A model generated the notes under the pieces. The model searched no databases. It had not been told where the DNA came from and saw nothing but the letters and a program-made list of their open reading frames with translations. Position numbers and translations under genes: made by a program. From assembly GCF_012689525.1 (NCBI RefSeq), contig NZ_CP051516.1, positions 3,286,001 through 3,350,000 of the forward strand: a stretch of 64,000 nucleotides of DNA. Reading direction: 5' to 3'. The first letter of the stretch is position 1; every line of letters begins with the position of its first letter. Origin of the DNA: Paraburkholderia aromaticivorans (lineage in GTDB: Bacteria; Pseudomonadota; Gammaproteobacteria; Burkholderiales; Burkholderiaceae). This document shows, in pieces, positions 17,935-27,321 of the stretch.

Positions 17935-18186
17935 TTTGCAGAACGACCGCGACGGCGCGCGCAGCGCCGCCGGAAGAATGACGGCCTTGTCACGAACGCG
18001 GAATGCGCGGCGGCACGGATTCCAGATGCGCCACTATCGTGGCTGCGCGGGGGACCCGCTTATAGGCTGGCGGTGTGAAGCCGCTTTCTTTGCTTCCTTT
18101 CTTTGCGGCATGCAAAGAAAGGGAGTGCCGCCCCGCACAGGGGCAACCCCAATAAACCACAAAGAATTCAAGGAAAGGCCAACACC
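17935..18186 (+). repeat. Element B, right arm (arm type 1)
   Basis: Matches the complement of element A's left arm at the inner end (GCAGAACGACCGCG, GGAAGAATGACGG, TTGTCACGAACGCGGAATG). At the outer end it carries the same hairpin sequence as arm type 2 (18096-18106 with 18112-18122). It is therefore a mosaic of the two arm types. Confidence 0.8.
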
Positions 18187-18245
18187 ATAAGAAACACAGC
18201 AAACCGGCCAAACACCCAAAACCCGCCCGCCCCCCAGGCGCCGCT

Positions 18246-18251
18246 TATAAT
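18246..18251 (+). promoter_or_regulatory. -10 box of the valS promoter
   Basis: A perfect TATAAT lies 36 bp before the valS start, directly after the A/C-rich right flank of element B. No good -35 hexamer is present at 17 bp, so confidence is moderate. Confidence 0.5.
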
Positions 18252-18287
18252 CAACCATTCCCAGCATTCACCAGCCGAACCGACACA

Positions 18288-21167
18288 ATGAGCGAGACCC
18301 CGAGCGACACCACCTCCACGCTTACCAAAAGCTTCGAGCCCCACACCATTGAAGCCCACTGGGGCCCCGAATGGGAAAAGCGCGCCTACGCGACGCCCGC
18401 CATGGAGGAAAACCGGAAAGATTTCTCGATCCAGTTGCCGCCGCCGAACGTCACGGGCACCCTCCACATGGGCCATGCGTTCAACCAGACGATCATGGAC
18501 GGCCTCACCCGCTATCACCGCATGCTCGGCGAAAACACCCTGTGGGTGCCGGGCACGGACCACGCGGGCATCGCCACGCAGATCGTCGTCGAACGGCAAC
18601 TGGACGCGCAAGGCGTCTCGCGCCACGACCTCGGCCGCGAAAAGTTCATCGAACGCGTCTGGGAATGGAAACAGGAATCCGGCTCGACCATCACGAACCA
18701 GGTGCGCCGCCTCGGCGCCTCGATCGACTGGTCGCGCGAATACTTCACGATGGACGACAAGATGTCGGCCGCCGTGCGCGACGTCTTCATACGCCTGTAT
18801 GAACAGGGCCTGATCTATCGCGGCAAGCGCCTCGTGAACTGGGACCCGGTGCTGCTCACCGCCGTCTCCGATCTCGAAGTGGTCAGCGAAGAAGAAAACG
18901 GCTCGCTCTGGCACATCCAGTACCCGCTTACCGACGGTTCGGGCCATCTCACGGTCGCCACCACGCGCCCGGAAACCATGCTCGGCGACACCGCCGTGAT
19001 GGTCCACCCGGAAGACGAGCGCTACGCGCACCTGATCGGCAAGACGGTCACGCTGCCGCTGTCGGGCCGCGAAGTGCCGATCATCGCCGACGACTACGTG
19101 GACCGCGAATTCGGCACCGGCGTCGTCAAGGTCACGCCCGCGCACGATTTCAACGACTATCAGGTCGGTCTGCGCCACAAGCTGCCGATGATCGAAATCC
19201 TGACGCTCGACGCGAAGATCAACGACAACGCCCCGGAAAAATACCGCGGCCTCGACCGTTTCGAAGCTCGCAAGCAGGTAGTGGCCGACCTCGAAGCGCT
19301 CGGCGTGCTCGAGTCGGTCAAGCCGCACAAGCTGATGGTGCCGCGCGGCGACCGTACGGGCGTCGCGATCGAGCCGATGCTGACGGACCAATGGTTCGTC
19401 GCCATGAGCAAGCCGGCGCCGGAAGGTACCTTCAATCCGGGCAAATCGATCGCGGAAACGGCGCTCGGCGTGGTTCGCAGCGGCGAAATCAAGTTCGTGC
19501 CGGAAAACTGGACTACCACGTACTACCAATGGCTCGAGAACATCCAGGACTGGTGCATCTCGCGCCAGCTCTGGTGGGGCCATCAGATTCCGGCGTGGTA
19601 CGGCGAAAACGGCGAAATCTTCGTGGCGAAGACCGAAGACGACGCGCGCGCCAAGGCCACGGCGGCCGGCTACACGGGCGCACTCCGACGCGACGAAGAC
19701 GTGCTCGACACGTGGTTCTCGTCTGCTCTGGTGCCGTTCTCGTCGCTCGGCTGGCCGAATGAAACGCAGGAACTGAAGCACTTCCTGCCGTCGTCGGTGC
19801 TGGTCACCGGCTTCGACATCATCTTCTTCTGGGTCGCGCGCATGGTCATGATGACCACGCACTTCACCGGCCAGGTGCCATTCGACACGGTCTACGTGCA
19901 CGGTCTCGTGCGCGACGCCGAAGGCCAGAAGATGTCGAAGAGCAAGGGCAACACGCTCGACCCGATCGATATCGTCGACGGCATCGACCTCGACGCGCTG
20001 GTCGCCAAGCGCACCACCGGCTTGATGAACCCGAAGCAGGCTGCGTCGATCGAAAAGAAAACCCGTAAGGAATTCCCCGACGGCATCCCCGCGTTCGGCA
20101 CCGACGCATTGCGCTTCACGATGGCCTCGATGGCCACGCTCGGCCGCAACGTCAACTTCGACCTGGCGCGCTGCGAAGGCTATCGCAATTTCTGCAACAA
20201 GCTGTGGAATGCCACCCGTTTCGTGCTGATGAACTGCGAAGGCCACGATTGCGGCTTCGGCAAGCCGGAACAATGCGGCGAATGCGGCCCGGACGGCCAC
20301 CTGCATTTCTCGCAGGCCGATTTCTGGATCGTCTCGCGTCTGCAGCGCGTGGAAGCGGAAATCGCCAAGGGTTTCGCCGACTATCGTTTTGACAATGTGG
20401 CCAACGCCCTATACAAGTTCGTATGGGACGAATACTGTGACTGGTATCTCGAACTCGCCAAGGTTCAGATCCAGACGGGTCAGCCGAACCAGCAGCGCGC
20501 AACTCGTCGCACGCTGCTGCGCGTGCTCGAGACGGTGCTGCGCCTGGCGCATCCGGTGATTCCGTTCATCACCGAGGCGCTGTGGCAAAAAGTGGCGCCG
20601 TTGGCCGGGCGTTATCCCGAGGGCAAAGCCGAGGGCGAAGCGTCCATCATGGTGCAGCCTTACCCCGTCGCCGAGCCGTCGAAGATCGATGAAGACGCGG
20701 AGCAGTGGGCGGCCGATCTGAAAGCAGTGATCGATGCGTGCCGGAATCTGCGCGGCGAAATGAATCTGTCGCCGGCGGTCAAGGTGCCGTTGCTCGCTAC
20801 CGGCAACGCGGAGCGCCTGCGTACCTTTGCTCCGTACGCACAGGCATTGGCCCGTTTGTCCGAAGTGCAGATCATTGCCGACGAGGCAAGCCTGGATGCG
20901 CAGGCAGATGGCGCGCCAATTGCTATCGTGGGGAATGACAAGCTCGTGCTGAAGGTGGAAATCGATGTGGCCGTCGAGCGCGAGCGGTTGTCGAAGGAGA
21001 TTGCGCGGTTGAGCACGGAAATCATCAAGTGCAACGGAAAATTGCAGAATGAAAGTTTCGTTGCAAAGGCACCGCCGGCAGTCGTTGAGCAGGAGCAGAA
21101 AAGACTGGCAGAATTCGAAGCTACGGTGGGCAAGCTGAAAGCCCAGTTGGGGCGCTTGCCGGTCTGA
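18288..21167 (+). CDS. valS: Valine--tRNA ligase
   Basis: A 959-residue class I aminoacyl-tRNA synthetase charging tRNA-Val. The HIGH motif is HMGH at 60-63 within [13 protein letters not shown], and the KMSKS loop is at 548-552. The editing domain lies between them at about 200-400, and the [15 protein letters not shown] segment follows it. The C-terminus ends in the coiled-coil arm typical of ValRS (about 890-959). The family length is about 950, so it is complete. galU follows 70 bp later on the same strand. Confidence 0.97.
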   Translation: MSETPSDTTSTLTKSFEPHTIEAHWGPEWEKRAYATPAMEENRKDFSIQLPPPNVTGTLHMGHAFNQTIMDGLTRYHRMLGENTLWVPGTDHAGIATQIVVERQLDAQGVSRHDLGREKFIERVWEWKQESGSTITNQVRRLGASIDWSREYFTMDDKMSAAVRDVFIRLYEQGLIYRGKRLVNWDPVLLTAVSDLEVVSEEENGSLWHIQYPLTDGSGHLTVATTRPETMLGDTAVMVHPEDERYAHLIGKTVTLPLSGREVPIIADDYVDREFGTGVVKVTPAHDFNDYQVGLRHKLPMIEILTLDAKINDNAPEKYRGLDRFEARKQVVADLEALGVLESVKPHKLMVPRGDRTGVAIEPMLTDQWFVAMSKPAPEGTFNPGKSIAETALGVVRSGEIKFVPENWTTTYYQWLENIQDWCISRQLWWGHQIPAWYGENGEIFVAKTEDDARAKATAAGYTGALRRDEDVLDTWFSSALVPFSSLGWPNETQELKHFLPSSVLVTGFDIIFFWVARMVMMTTHFTGQVPFDTVYVHGLVRDAEGQKMSKSKGNTLDPIDIVDGIDLDALVAKRTTGLMNPKQAASIEKKTRKEFPDGIPAFGTDALRFTMASMATLGRNVNFDLARCEGYRNFCNKLWNATRFVLMNCEGHDCGFGKPEQCGECGPDGHLHFSQADFWIVSRLQRVEAEIAKGFADYRFDNVANALYKFVWDEYCDWYLELAKVQIQTGQPNQQRATRRTLLRVLETVLRLAHPVIPFITEALWQKVAPLAGRYPEGKAEGEASIMVQPYPVAEPSKIDEDAEQWAADLKAVIDACRNLRGEMNLSPAVKVPLLATGNAERLRTFAPYAQALARLSEVQIIADEASLDAQADGAPIAIVGNDKLVLKVEIDVAVERERLSKEIARLSTEIIKCNGKLQNESFVAKAPPAVVEQEQKRLAEFEATVGKLKAQLGRLPV

Positions 21168-21237
21168 TTACGCTCCGTGCCCGCCCCAAGAGGCAGGCAA
21201 GGACCGATAGCTAAACCAGAGGATTCAGGGTAATCAC

Positions 21238-22119
21238 ATGCTAAAAGTTACGAAGGCGGTTTTTCCGGTAGCAGGTCTTGGCACCCGGTTCCTCCCTGCC
21301 ACGAAGGCTAGCCCGAAAGAGATGCTCCCGATTGTCGACAAGCCACTGATCCAGTACGCGGTCGAAGAGGCAATGGCAGCCGGCATCACCGAAATGATCT
21401 TCGTCACGGGCCGCAGCAAGCGCGCGATCGAGGACCACTTCGATAAGTCGTATGAAATCGAGGCGGAACTCGAGGCACGCGGCAAGGACAAGCTGCTGGA
21501 GCTCGTGCGCAGCATCAAGCCGAGCCATGTTGACTGTTTCTACGTGCGTCAGCCGGAAGCATTGGGCTTGGGCCACGCGGTGATGTGCGCCGAAAAGCTG
21601 GTGGGCGACAACCCGTTCGCCGTCATTCTCGCGGACGACTTGCTGTACGGCACGCCGCCCGTCATGACGCAGATGATCGAGGTGTTCGACCACTATCACA
21701 GCTCGGTGATCGGCGTCGAAGAGATTCCCGCTCAGGAAACCAAGTCGTACGGTATCGTCGACGGCAAGGAGTGGGAAGACTCGATCATCAAGATGTCGGG
21801 TATCGTCGAAAAGCCGGAGCCGAGCGTGGCGCCGTCGAATCTCGGCGTGGTGGGCCGCTATGTGCTGAAGCCGCGCATCTTCGAACATCTGCGTGCTTTG
21901 AAGCCGGGCGCAGGCGGCGAATTGCAGTTGACGGACGCGATTCATTCGCTGCTCGCCGACGAGCAGGTACTGGCGTACAAGTATCACGGCACGCGTTTCG
22001 ACTGCGGCAGCAAGCTGGGTTATCTGAAGGCGACGGTCGAGTTCGCCTTGCGTCACCCGGAAGTGGCTGCCGATTTCGAAGAATATCTGCGCACCCGTTC
22101 GCCGGTGCTGGAAGGTTGA
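21238..22119 (+). CDS. galU: UTP--glucose-1-phosphate uridylyltransferase
   Basis: A 293-residue nucleotidyltransferase that makes UDP-glucose for exopolysaccharide, LPS and galactose metabolism. The N-terminal nucleotide-binding signature GLGTRFLPATKASPKEMLPI and the following DKPLIQYAVEEA are diagnostic of bacterial GalU. Later segments such as ADDLLYG and the GRYVLKPRIFEHL region complete the fold. The gene ends at a strong hairpin terminator. Confidence 0.96.
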   Translation: MLKVTKAVFPVAGLGTRFLPATKASPKEMLPIVDKPLIQYAVEEAMAAGITEMIFVTGRSKRAIEDHFDKSYEIEAELEARGKDKLLELVRSIKPSHVDCFYVRQPEALGLGHAVMCAEKLVGDNPFAVILADDLLYGTPPVMTQMIEVFDHYHSSVIGVEEIPAQETKSYGIVDGKEWEDSIIKMSGIVEKPEPSVAPSNLGVVGRYVLKPRIFEHLRALKPGAGGELQLTDAIHSLLADEQVLAYKYHGTRFDCGSKLGYLKATVEFALRHPEVAADFEEYLRTRSPVLEG

Positions 22120-22163
22120 GCGGCTTTGAGCCGGTAGCCTCTCGGTAGCGTTGAACCGAAGTT

Positions 22164-22210
22164 AAAAGGCGCTGTGCCCGCATTCGCGGGCACAGCGCCT
22201 TTTGTTTTTT
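22164..22210. terminator. Bidirectional Rho-independent terminator
   Basis: AAAAGGCGCTGTGCCCG and CGGGCACAGCGCCTTTT pair perfectly around a short loop, with an A-run before and a T-run after. It serves galU on the plus strand and the TusA-like gene on the minus strand. Confidence 0.93.
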
Positions 22211-22248
22211 GGCGACCGCTCAGGGGCGCGCGCGTTGGTGCGTCGGCG

Positions 22249-22482
22249 TCAGCGGCGCTTCATCAGGAAGGTGAAAACCTTGTCGTGCGCGGAGCTTTCG
22301 ACGATTTCATTGCCGGTTTGCCGCGCAAACGCGGCGAAATCGCGTTGCGAGCCCGGATCGGTGGCGAGCACCTTGAGAATCTGGCCGCTTTCCATGTCGG
22401 CGAGCGCCTTCTTGGCGCGCAAAATCGGCAGCGGGCACATGAGCCCGCGCGCATCGACTTCCTTGTGAATCTGAATTTGCAT
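22249..22482 (-). CDS. TusA-like sulfurtransferase (SirA family)
   Basis: A 77-residue protein with the SirA/TusA fold. Its active-site CPLP motif (DARGLMCPLPILRAKKAL) carries the persulfide-forming cysteine near residue 16. TusA proteins relay sulfur to tRNA thiolation, molybdopterin or other acceptors. No partner genes (tusBCDE, dsrE) are nearby, so the acceptor is unknown and I give no symbol. Confidence 0.88.
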   Translation of the reverse strand: MQIQIHKEVDARGLMCPLPILRAKKALADMESGQILKVLATDPGSQRDFAAFARQTGNEIVESSAHDKVFTFLMKRR

Positions 22483-22611
22483 CGACGATGACCTTCGGGG
22501 GCGGGGCGTCTTCTATAACGCTGAAGGGTCAAATTCTACAGCAGGTGGTGGGCGGCCGCCGGGCAGCGAGTTTGGGGCCCCCTTCCTGGGTCCAATAAGC
22601 ATTGCATCGGA

Positions 22612-22917
22612 TCAAAAATTCTCAAATCGTTTTTCGGTGAGCAAGCCTTTGCGGAAAATGAACGTGACATGCTGCTGACCCGACACGCCGCCGACGTAAT
22701 CCCACCGGGAAACGTCGCCGGCAGAATTCGCCGCGAATGGACCGCCAAGTTTCTTGAACACTTCGACTTGTGATGTCCCGGCTGGATACCGCTGATCAAA
22801 AGCCTCTTTCGTCCAGCCGCGCGAATGGATTTCGTCGTAGGTATGCGTTGGTGTGACGCAACCGCCCAACCCCGCCGCACAAGCGACGACTACCGTCATA
22901 ACAGCAAATGCCTTCAT
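22612..22917 (-). CDS. Small putative lipoprotein
   Basis: Reading from the ATG at 22917 gives 101 residues with a signal peptide and lipobox (CAAGLGGC, modified Cys at about 20). The mature part contains RYPAGTSQVEVFKKLGGP and ends in a FIFRKGLLTEKRFENF strand, reminiscent of BamE/SmpA-like domains. I cannot assign it firmly. An in-frame ATG upstream at 23031 would destroy the signal peptide and was not used. Confidence 0.7.
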   Translation of the reverse strand: MKAFAVMTVVVACAAGLGGCVTPTHTYDEIHSRGWTKEAFDQRYPAGTSQVEVFKKLGGPFAANSAGDVSRWDYVGGVSGQQHVTFIFRKGLLTEKRFENF

Positions 22918-23038
22918 GTCTATCTCGCATCGAATCGGAATTCGACAACGATCGCATGGGCAGCGCTGCAGCACGATCAGACGCGTCTCAATCTGATGCA
23001 GAGGACTTGCAATGAGGTCCGAATATGACAAAAAGCCC

Positions 23039-24082
23039 CTACAAAGAAACAGCCTCCCCTTTCAACAACGACTCCCGCAACGCCACCCCAATCCGCGTTG
23101 CCTCCAAGGCATCCGCCAGCGAAGCCCCCGCTTGCACAGCAGAAGACGCCGCCCCACCCTGCACAGCTGCAACAAACGCCCGCGCCTCATACAAAAACGC
23201 CTCTTCAAACCGCTCAAAAAAATTCGGCGTGCATTCGTTCCGAATCCCCGTGGCGTCGTAAATCTCAACCCGATTCGCGCGCGGATTACGTCCAATAGCC
23301 AGCGCCCCAGCCGTGCCGATCACCTCGCTGTGCGTGTCATTCCCATGCGCCTGCGTCCGCGATGCATAAAACATGGCCAGCTTGCCGTCCTCGAACTCGC
23401 AGATCGCGACACCGTTATCGACATCGCCGAACTCTCGCAAGCCTTCGTGCATCACCGCGGCACCCGCCGCGAACACGCGTTTCGCGCGCGGTTTGCCAAG
23501 TAGCCAGCGCGCGACGTCGATATCGTGCACGGTGCAATCGAGAAAGATCCCGCCGGACGTCGCCGCAAAGCGCACGAAAAACCCATCGCTGTCGTTCTGA
23601 TCCGCAGTCTGCGAGCGCACCAGAAACGGCCGGCCGATCTTGCCGGCTTCGATCTTGTCGAACGCGTCCTTATAGCTCGGATCGAAGCGTCGCATGAAGC
23701 CGATGGTGGCCTGCAAATGCGGATAGCGCGCGGCCTCGGCCAGCACCCTCTCGCACTCGGCGAGATCCAGCGACAAAGGCTTCTCGCAGAACACATGCTT
23801 GCCGGCCTGCAAGGCGTCGACGATCTGCTGCGCGTGCAACGAAGACGGCGTGACGAGCCAGACCGCATCCACCTCGCGATCAGCTAGCAGTTCCGCGTAA
23901 TCGTCGTACAGACGTGGCGAAGGCAACGATTCTCGCGCCCATGCGCGCTCCTCTTCCACCGGACTGCAGGCGGCCACGAGCGACGCGCCCGGCACGCGAT
24001 ACGCCAGATTCTCCGCGTGCCGCTTGCCGAGACGCCCGAGACCGACCACGCCCAATCGAAGCTTTCCTGCGGCGCCTGTCAT
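23039..24082 (-). CDS. Gfo/Idh/MocA family oxidoreductase, inositol dehydrogenase-like
   Basis: A 347-residue NAD(P)-dependent dehydrogenase. The Rossmann motif GVVGLGRLGKRHAEN is at the N-terminus, the family EKP motif reads FCEKPLSLDL near residue 95, and a C-terminal alpha/beta substrate domain follows. I start at 24082 (MTGAAGKLRLG), whose ATG shares one base with the preceding gene's TGA, so the two are co-translated. It is likely a paralogous inositol or inosose dehydrogenase in the iol regulon. The last 180 bp or so of the gene are unusually G/T-rich on the coding strand. Confidence 0.85.
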   Translation of the reverse strand: MTGAAGKLRLGVVGLGRLGKRHAENLAYRVPGASLVAACSPVEEERAWARESLPSPRLYDDYAELLADREVDAVWLVTPSSLHAQQIVDALQAGKHVFCEKPLSLDLAECERVLAEAARYPHLQATIGFMRRFDPSYKDAFDKIEAGKIGRPFLVRSQTADQNDSDGFFVRFAATSGGIFLDCTVHDIDVARWLLGKPRAKRVFAAGAAVMHEGLREFGDVDNGVAICEFEDGKLAMFYASRTQAHGNDTHSEVIGTAGALAIGRNPRANRVEIYDATGIRNECTPNFFERFEEAFLYEARAFVAAVQGGAASSAVQAGASLADALEATRIGVALRESLLKGEAVSL

Positions 24083-25098
24083 CACGATGTCTCGCCGAGT
24101 TTGACCGCACGTCCCTCGCGCCACGAGCGGGTCGCGGCGTCGGCAAGTTCGAGCGCCTTCAAACCGTCGGCGACGGTCGTGCGCACCGGCTTTCCACGTG
24201 TCACCGCATCGAAGAAATGCGCGATCTCATGCGCGTAGGCCGCGCGGTAACGTTCGAGAAAAAACGCTTCCGGCACGTCGCTCGACACTTCGGTTTTCGA
24301 ATATGCAGTGACTTCCGTGGGCCGCACATTGCCCGCCTGCAGCATGCCGGTGCTGCCCAGCACTTCGAAGCGCTGGTCGTAACCATACGCGGCGCGCCGC
24401 GCGGTATTGATCTGGCACAGGCGGCCGCGCTTCGTGCGAATCGTGACCGCGGTCGAATCGATATCGCCCGCGTCGGCAATCGCCGGGTCGCTCAGACAAC
24501 TGCCGGTGGCGTGCAGCGTGTCGGCTTCGTCGTCGAGAATCCAGCGGAAGATGTCGAAGTCGTGAATCAGCATGTCCTTGAAAATGCCGCCGGAATGCTT
24601 GATGTACTCGACCGGCGGCGCCCCCGGATCGCGGCTCGTCACAATCAGCATTTCCGGCGTGCCGATCTCGCCGGCATCGAGACGCGCCTTCAACGCCGAG
24701 AACGTCGGATCGAAACGGCGCTGAAAACCGATCATGCACACCACGCCCGCGCGCTCCACCGCTGCCGCACAGGCGCGCGCACGCTCCAGCGTCAGATCGA
24801 CCGGCTTCTCGCAGAACACATGCTTCTTCTGCGCGGCGGATTGCATGATCAGATCGGCATGCGTGTCGGTGCTCGAACAGATCACGGTCGCACCGATCGA
24901 CGCATCGCCCATCGCGGCGTCGATATCGGCAACCTGCGCGCCGTGCTCGGCGGCGAGCGCCGCGGCGGCCTCGCGATTCACGTCGACCACATACTTGAGC
25001 CGCACGCCCGGCTGCCGCGCGAGATTCGCCGCATGAATCTTGCCGATGCGCCCCGCGCCGAACACCGCTACGTCGATCGTCTTTGCCCCATCAGTCAT
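24082..25098 (-). CDS. iolG: Inositol 2-dehydrogenase (Gfo/Idh/MocA family)
   Basis: A 338-residue dehydrogenase that would oxidise myo-inositol to scyllo-inosose, the first catabolic step. Rossmann motif FGAGRIGKIHAANLA, the EKP motif FCEKPVDLTL, and the GGIFKDMLIHDFDI segment with the catalytic Asp-x-x-x-His pattern are visible. The start at 25098 follows a GGAGGATACG site; it overlaps the end of the RpiR gene by 8 bp. Operon order is rpiR, this gene, then the second dehydrogenase. Confidence 0.88.
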   Translation of the reverse strand: MTDGAKTIDVAVFGAGRIGKIHAANLARQPGVRLKYVVDVNREAAAALAAEHGAQVADIDAAMGDASIGATVICSSTDTHADLIMQSAAQKKHVFCEKPVDLTLERARACAAAVERAGVVCMIGFQRRFDPTFSALKARLDAGEIGTPEMLIVTSRDPGAPPVEYIKHSGGIFKDMLIHDFDIFRWILDDEADTLHATGSCLSDPAIADAGDIDSTAVTIRTKRGRLCQINTARRAAYGYDQRFEVLGSTGMLQAGNVRPTEVTAYSKTEVSSDVPEAFFLERYRAAYAHEIAHFFDAVTRGKPVRTTVADGLKALELADAATRSWREGRAVKLGETS

Positions 25099-25972
25099 CG
25101 TATCCTCCAGTGTCTTTGGATTCTTCAACATTCAATTCGAGCTTGTACGCGAGCGCGATGAACAACGCCTGGCACAAACAGATCGTGCTGGTCAGCGAGC
25201 GGAACGCGAACGCGCTGCCCTCTTTCACATACAGTTGCGTGCTGGCATAACGCGCGAGCGGAGATAGTTGGCTATCCGTAATAACCAGCGTCTTCGCCTG
25301 ATGATGATGCGCGACCCGCAAACAATACTGCGTTTCCTTGCCATAGGGCGCAAAGCTGATCGCGATCACCACGTCGCCCTTCTTCACACTACGAATCTGT
25401 TCGCGGTACATGCCGCCGAAACCGGACACCAGGTGCACGCGCTTGGGTGTGTGCTGCAGTGCGTAGACGATATAGCTCGCCACCGGAAACGAGCGCCGCA
25501 CGCCGATCACGTAGATGTTGTCGGCCTGTTGCAGCATCTTCACCGCGGCGTCGAACTCCTTGTCGTCGAGCCCCGCCTCCAGTTCTTCGAGACCGCCGCG
25601 CGAGGCCGCGATGAACTCGCGAGCCACCGAACCGCCGGACAGCGCGCCCGGCTTTTCGTCGATCAGCTTGCGAATGCGCTGCTGATAACTCGGCGACGAA
25701 CTGCCCTGCCCCGTGTAAGCCTGCCGAAAAACCGCCTGCAGATCGGAGAAGCCGGAAAAGCCGAAGCGCTGCGCAAAACGCACCACGGCGGACGGATGCA
25801 CGCCGCAGCTCGCGGCGATGTCGCTGGTGCGGTCCACCATCACGCTCGATCGATGCTGCTCGATATACGTCGCGACATTCTTCAACTGACGCGGCAACGC
25901 GTCGTAGTTTTCCGCGATGCGCTGCATCAATTCTTCGACGCTGGGCAATTCCTCGGTGCTCTCTTCCGCCAT
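25091..25972 (-). CDS. RpiR/MurR-family transcriptional regulator of the iol locus
   Basis: A 293-residue regulator with an N-terminal HTH_6 domain (helix-turn-helix around DIAASCGVHPSAVVRFAQRFGFSGF, about 48-73) and a C-terminal SIS sugar-phosphate-binding domain (about 125-270). Family members sense phosphorylated sugars; in other bacteria RpiR-type IolR proteins repress inositol catabolism. It is the first gene of the leftward iol operon and faces the importer-catabolic operon across 276 bp that contain a strong palindrome. Confidence 0.9.
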   Translation of the reverse strand: MAEESTEELPSVEELMQRIAENYDALPRQLKNVATYIEQHRSSVMVDRTSDIAASCGVHPSAVVRFAQRFGFSGFSDLQAVFRQAYTGQGSSSPSYQQRIRKLIDEKPGALSGGSVAREFIAASRGGLEELEAGLDDKEFDAAVKMLQQADNIYVIGVRRSFPVASYIVYALQHTPKRVHLVSGFGGMYREQIRSVKKGDVVIAISFAPYGKETQYCLRVAHHHQAKTLVITDSQLSPLARYASTQLYVKEGSAFAFRSLTSTICLCQALFIALAYKLELNVEESKDTGGYDD

Positions 25973-26095
25973 GGCTCTCTCTCGGGTGCTTTATTGCAGT
26001 GCGGCAGCCGCTCCAAACCCCCGCCACACGGCCTCCTGACGCTGCCGATTATAGGCAGCCGCCAAGTCAAATGGAACGTATTTTCTATTTTTATT

Positions 26096-26116
26096 TGTAA
26101 TGAAATTTTCATTGCA
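26096..26116. promoter_or_regulatory. Candidate operator: 21-bp palindrome in the iol divergent region
   Basis: The core AATGAAA-T-TTTCATT is a perfect inverted repeat, extended outward to a TG(T/C)A on each side with one mismatch. It overlaps the -35 box of the rightward iol promoter, a position where bound repressor would block polymerase. A GGAA-N6-TTCT half-match lies at 26073-26086. The natural candidate binder is the adjacent RpiR protein. Confidence 0.6.
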
Positions 26117-26140
26117 ACGGCTTGGAAGATCGCCTAATCT
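26112..26140 (+). promoter_or_regulatory. Promoter of the inositol importer-catabolic operon
   Basis: TTGCAA (26112-26117) and TAATCT (26135-26140) are separated by exactly 17 bp, giving a predicted start near 26147 and a leader of about 100 nt before the binding-protein gene. The -35 lies inside the palindrome. Confidence 0.6.
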
Positions 26141-26248
26141 TGGTCGTGAGCGATGGTGCTTTGGTGGAAACACCCGGGTTTGTACGCGGTTGAAAGCCGC
26201 CCGCCAGATGCTCCCTTCAAAAACGACATACCGAGAAAGGTGGAGACA

Positions 26249-27295
26249 ATGAGACTTTGCAAGGGCAAGGCTACGCTCAGGATTCTGGTGACGGCGTTGA
26301 CGTTGGCGACGGGATTCGGCGCGGCCTCGGCCGCCCGCGCGGCTGACGCGCACTTCGTGCTGATCAGCCACGCGCCGGATTCGGATTCGTGGTGGAACAC
26401 CATCAAGAACGCCATCAAACAGGCCGACGAGGACTTCAACGTCGAGACCGACTACCGCAATCCACCAAACGGCGACATCGCCGATATGGCCCGTCTGGTC
26501 GAACAGGCCGCCGCGCGCAATTACGACGGCGTGATCGTCACCATCGCCGATTTCGACGTGCTGAAAAGCTCGATCAACAAGGTGACCGCGAAGAAGATTC
26601 CGCTCGTCACGATCAATTCGGGCACGGAGGAACAGAGTGCGCAACTCGGCGCGATCATGCATGTGGGCCAACCCGAATACGTCGCGGGCAGAGCGGCCGG
26701 CGAGAAGGCCAAAGCCGCGGGCGTGAAGTCGTTCCTGTGCGTGAACCACATCGCCACCAATACGGTGTCGTTCGACCGTTGCCGTGGTTTTGCCGAAGCG
26801 CTCGGCGTCGACTACAAGGCATCCACGATCGACTCCGGGCAGGATCCGACCGAAATTCAGTCAAAGGTCAGCGCGTATCTGCGTAACCACCCGAACACCG
26901 GCGCGATCCTGACGCTCGGACCGACCCCGGCTTCGGCCACGCTGAAAGCGGTCACGCAAATGGGTCTGGCGGGCAAGATCTACTTCTGCACGTTCGACTT
27001 CTCCGACGACATCGCCAAGGCCATTCAGAGCGGCACGATCCAGTTCGCAATCGACCAGCAGCCGTACCTGCAAGGCTATATCCCCGTGGCCGTGCTGGCG
27101 ATCGTGAAGAAAGAGCACACCACCGACCCCGTGAAGATCCGCCAGATTCTCGAAGCCAATCCGAAGTTCAAGGAACGGCTGGCAACTTATGGCCTCGCAC
27201 CGTCCTATGGACCGAAGAACATTCGCTCGGGCCCGGGTTTCATCACCAAGGAAAACCTCGACAAGGTCATCAAGTACGCAGGGCAGTATCGCTGA
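26249..27295 (+). CDS. Sugar (inositol) ABC transporter substrate-binding protein
   Basis: A 348-residue periplasmic binding protein of the RbsB-like type 1 fold. The start at 26249 has an AGGTGGAG site, and the first 32 residues are a signal peptide ending ASAARA-A. The mature domain begins with HFVLISHAPDSDSWWNTI and continues through the ligand-cleft segments. It is the first gene of a rightward operon with permease, ATPase and iolCDEB, so inositol or a close relative is the likely substrate. A hairpin after its stop may raise its message level over the downstream genes. Confidence 0.9.
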   Translation: MRLCKGKATLRILVTALTLATGFGAASAARAADAHFVLISHAPDSDSWWNTIKNAIKQADEDFNVETDYRNPPNGDIADMARLVEQAAARNYDGVIVTIADFDVLKSSINKVTAKKIPLVTINSGTEEQSAQLGAIMHVGQPEYVAGRAAGEKAKAAGVKSFLCVNHIATNTVSFDRCRGFAEALGVDYKASTIDSGQDPTEIQSKVSAYLRNHPNTGAILTLGPTPASATLKAVTQMGLAGKIYFCTFDFSDDIAKAIQSGTIQFAIDQQPYLQGYIPVAVLAIVKKEHTTDPVKIRQILEANPKFKERLATYGLAPSYGPKNIRSGPGFITKENLDKVIKYAGQYR

Positions 27296-27321
27296 TTCTT
27301 TTCTCTAGCTAGTCACGCGCA

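Larger units (their letters stand above)
17446..18186. repeat. Repeat element B: inverted-repeat non-coding element, about 0.74 kb
   Basis: This second copy of element A, in opposite orientation, sits between the divergent uvrD and valS genes. Its left arm (17446-about 17737) is arm type 2 and its right arm (17935-18186) is arm type 1. The outer 130 bp of the arms form an inverted repeat that begins and ends with GGCCTTTCCTTGAATTC or its complement. The centre (17738-17934) is diverged from that of A. I see no protein gene inside it. Confidence 0.85.
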
